Of a stretch of DNA of 64,000 nt, positions 63,933 to 64,000 are shown one piece after another. The notes beneath the pieces are model-generated. The model made no database searches, was not told the origin of the DNA, and saw only the letters and a program-made list of their open reading frames with translations. Source of the stretch: Caballeronia concitans (GTDB lineage Bacteria; Pseudomonadota; Gammaproteobacteria; Burkholderiales; Burkholderiaceae). The position numbers and the translations under genes were made by a program. Positions within the stretch are counted from its first letter, which is position 1. Each line of letters begins with the position of its first letter. The stretch is taken from NCBI RefSeq assembly GCF_001544615.1, contig NZ_FCNV02000013.1, positions 96,489 through 160,488 of the forward strand, read 5' to 3'.

Positions 63933-64000
63933 AACCGGTCGTCGCAACACCTTTAATCGAGGAGGTGTTGCGTGGTGCGAAGTGCAAAGCAGGTGTATCG
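63933..64000 (+). mobile_element. Probable left end of an insertion sequence
   Basis: Loss of permease homology at about 63932 is followed by sequence unlike its neighbours. It contains a perfect 10-base inverted repeat (CGCAACACCT at 63943-63952 and AGGTGTTGCG at 63963-63972). Then comes a strong AGGAGGT ribosome binding site five bases before a GTG. A gene start about 40 bases from a junction is typical of an IS. The element runs off the window, so its family and its target duplication cannot be seen. Confidence 0.5.
63972..64000 (+). CDS. Start of an unidentified gene in the inserted DNA (possible transposase)
   Basis: Only nine codons are visible (GTG GTG, then RSAKQVY). AGGAGGT at 63960-63966 with five-base spacing supports translation. 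The fragment is too short to assign a family. Confidence 0.4.

Overview
The window is GC-rich, densely coding bacterial chromosome from a betaproteobacterium of the Burkholderia group in the broad sense (Burkholderia, Paraburkholderia or Caballeronia; the sequence alone does not let me choose). The main evidence is the run of conserved housekeeping neighbourhoods: dapC/smc/zipA/ligA/def, map-glnD beside rpsB-tsf-pyrH-frr-uppS-cdsA-dxr-rseP-bamA-skp-lpxD-fabZ-lpxA-lpxB-rnhB, divergent ppsR/ppsA, and smpB/ratA/rnfH. BamA has the N-terminus typical of this family and starts with TTG. I saw no rRNA, tRNA or CRISPR array.

Layout. 1-9.5 kb is mostly minus strand: a CoA-transferase-family gene cut by the window edge, the ABC-F ATPase yheS, a cardiolipin synthase, the release-factor/ribosomal-protein methylase prmB, and the lysine/diaminopimelate genes dapE, an ArsC-like reductase, dapD and dapC. 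A glutathione peroxidase gene sits on the plus strand. 9.7-18.5 kb is plus strand: an EamA transporter, then chromosome and division genes smc, zipA, ligA and def. 18.6-24.7 kb is minus strand: a small orphan protein, a pseudouridine synthase with a very long repetitive N-terminal tail, glnD and map. 25-41 kb is the translation/cell-envelope super-cluster running from rpsB to an rRNA methyltransferase, covering ribosome, UMP, isoprenoid, phospholipid, outer-membrane assembly and lipid A functions. 41-48.6 kb holds the PEP synthetase pair ppsR/ppsA, an NfeD/SPFH membrane pair, smpB, ratA, rnfH and a second EamA transporter. 48.8-53.5 kb is guaB, a membrane protein with an octapeptide-repeat tail, guaA and thpR. 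53.6-59.4 kb is a complete ddpXABCDF-like D-Ala-D-Ala dipeptidase and ABC importer operon, followed by a DUF1992 protein, tadA and ldcA. 61.6-64 kb is a GntR/FCD regulator with clear operator palindromes and an NCS1 permease gene whose family sequence stops abruptly about 70 bases before the window end, at what looks like the edge of an insertion element.

How the genes work together. Much of the window supplies the cell envelope: DapC/D/E make the peptidoglycan diamino acid, UppS, CdsA, Dxr and cardiolipin synthase make lipid carriers and phospholipids, LpxD/A/B with FabZ make lipid A, and RseP, BamA and Skp handle outer-membrane stress and assembly. LdcA and DdpX with its importer could recover D-alanine and peptides from old wall. 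Most of this is ordinary core genome. The unusual material is the 15-unit repeat tail of the pseudouridine synthase, the octapeptide repeat between guaB and guaA, a structured rpsB leader, an intrinsic terminator just ahead of dapE, a GATC-rich 8-base repeat at the prmB stop codon, the GntR operator pair, and the disrupted permease at the right end. I did not find a convincing wholly new multi-gene system.
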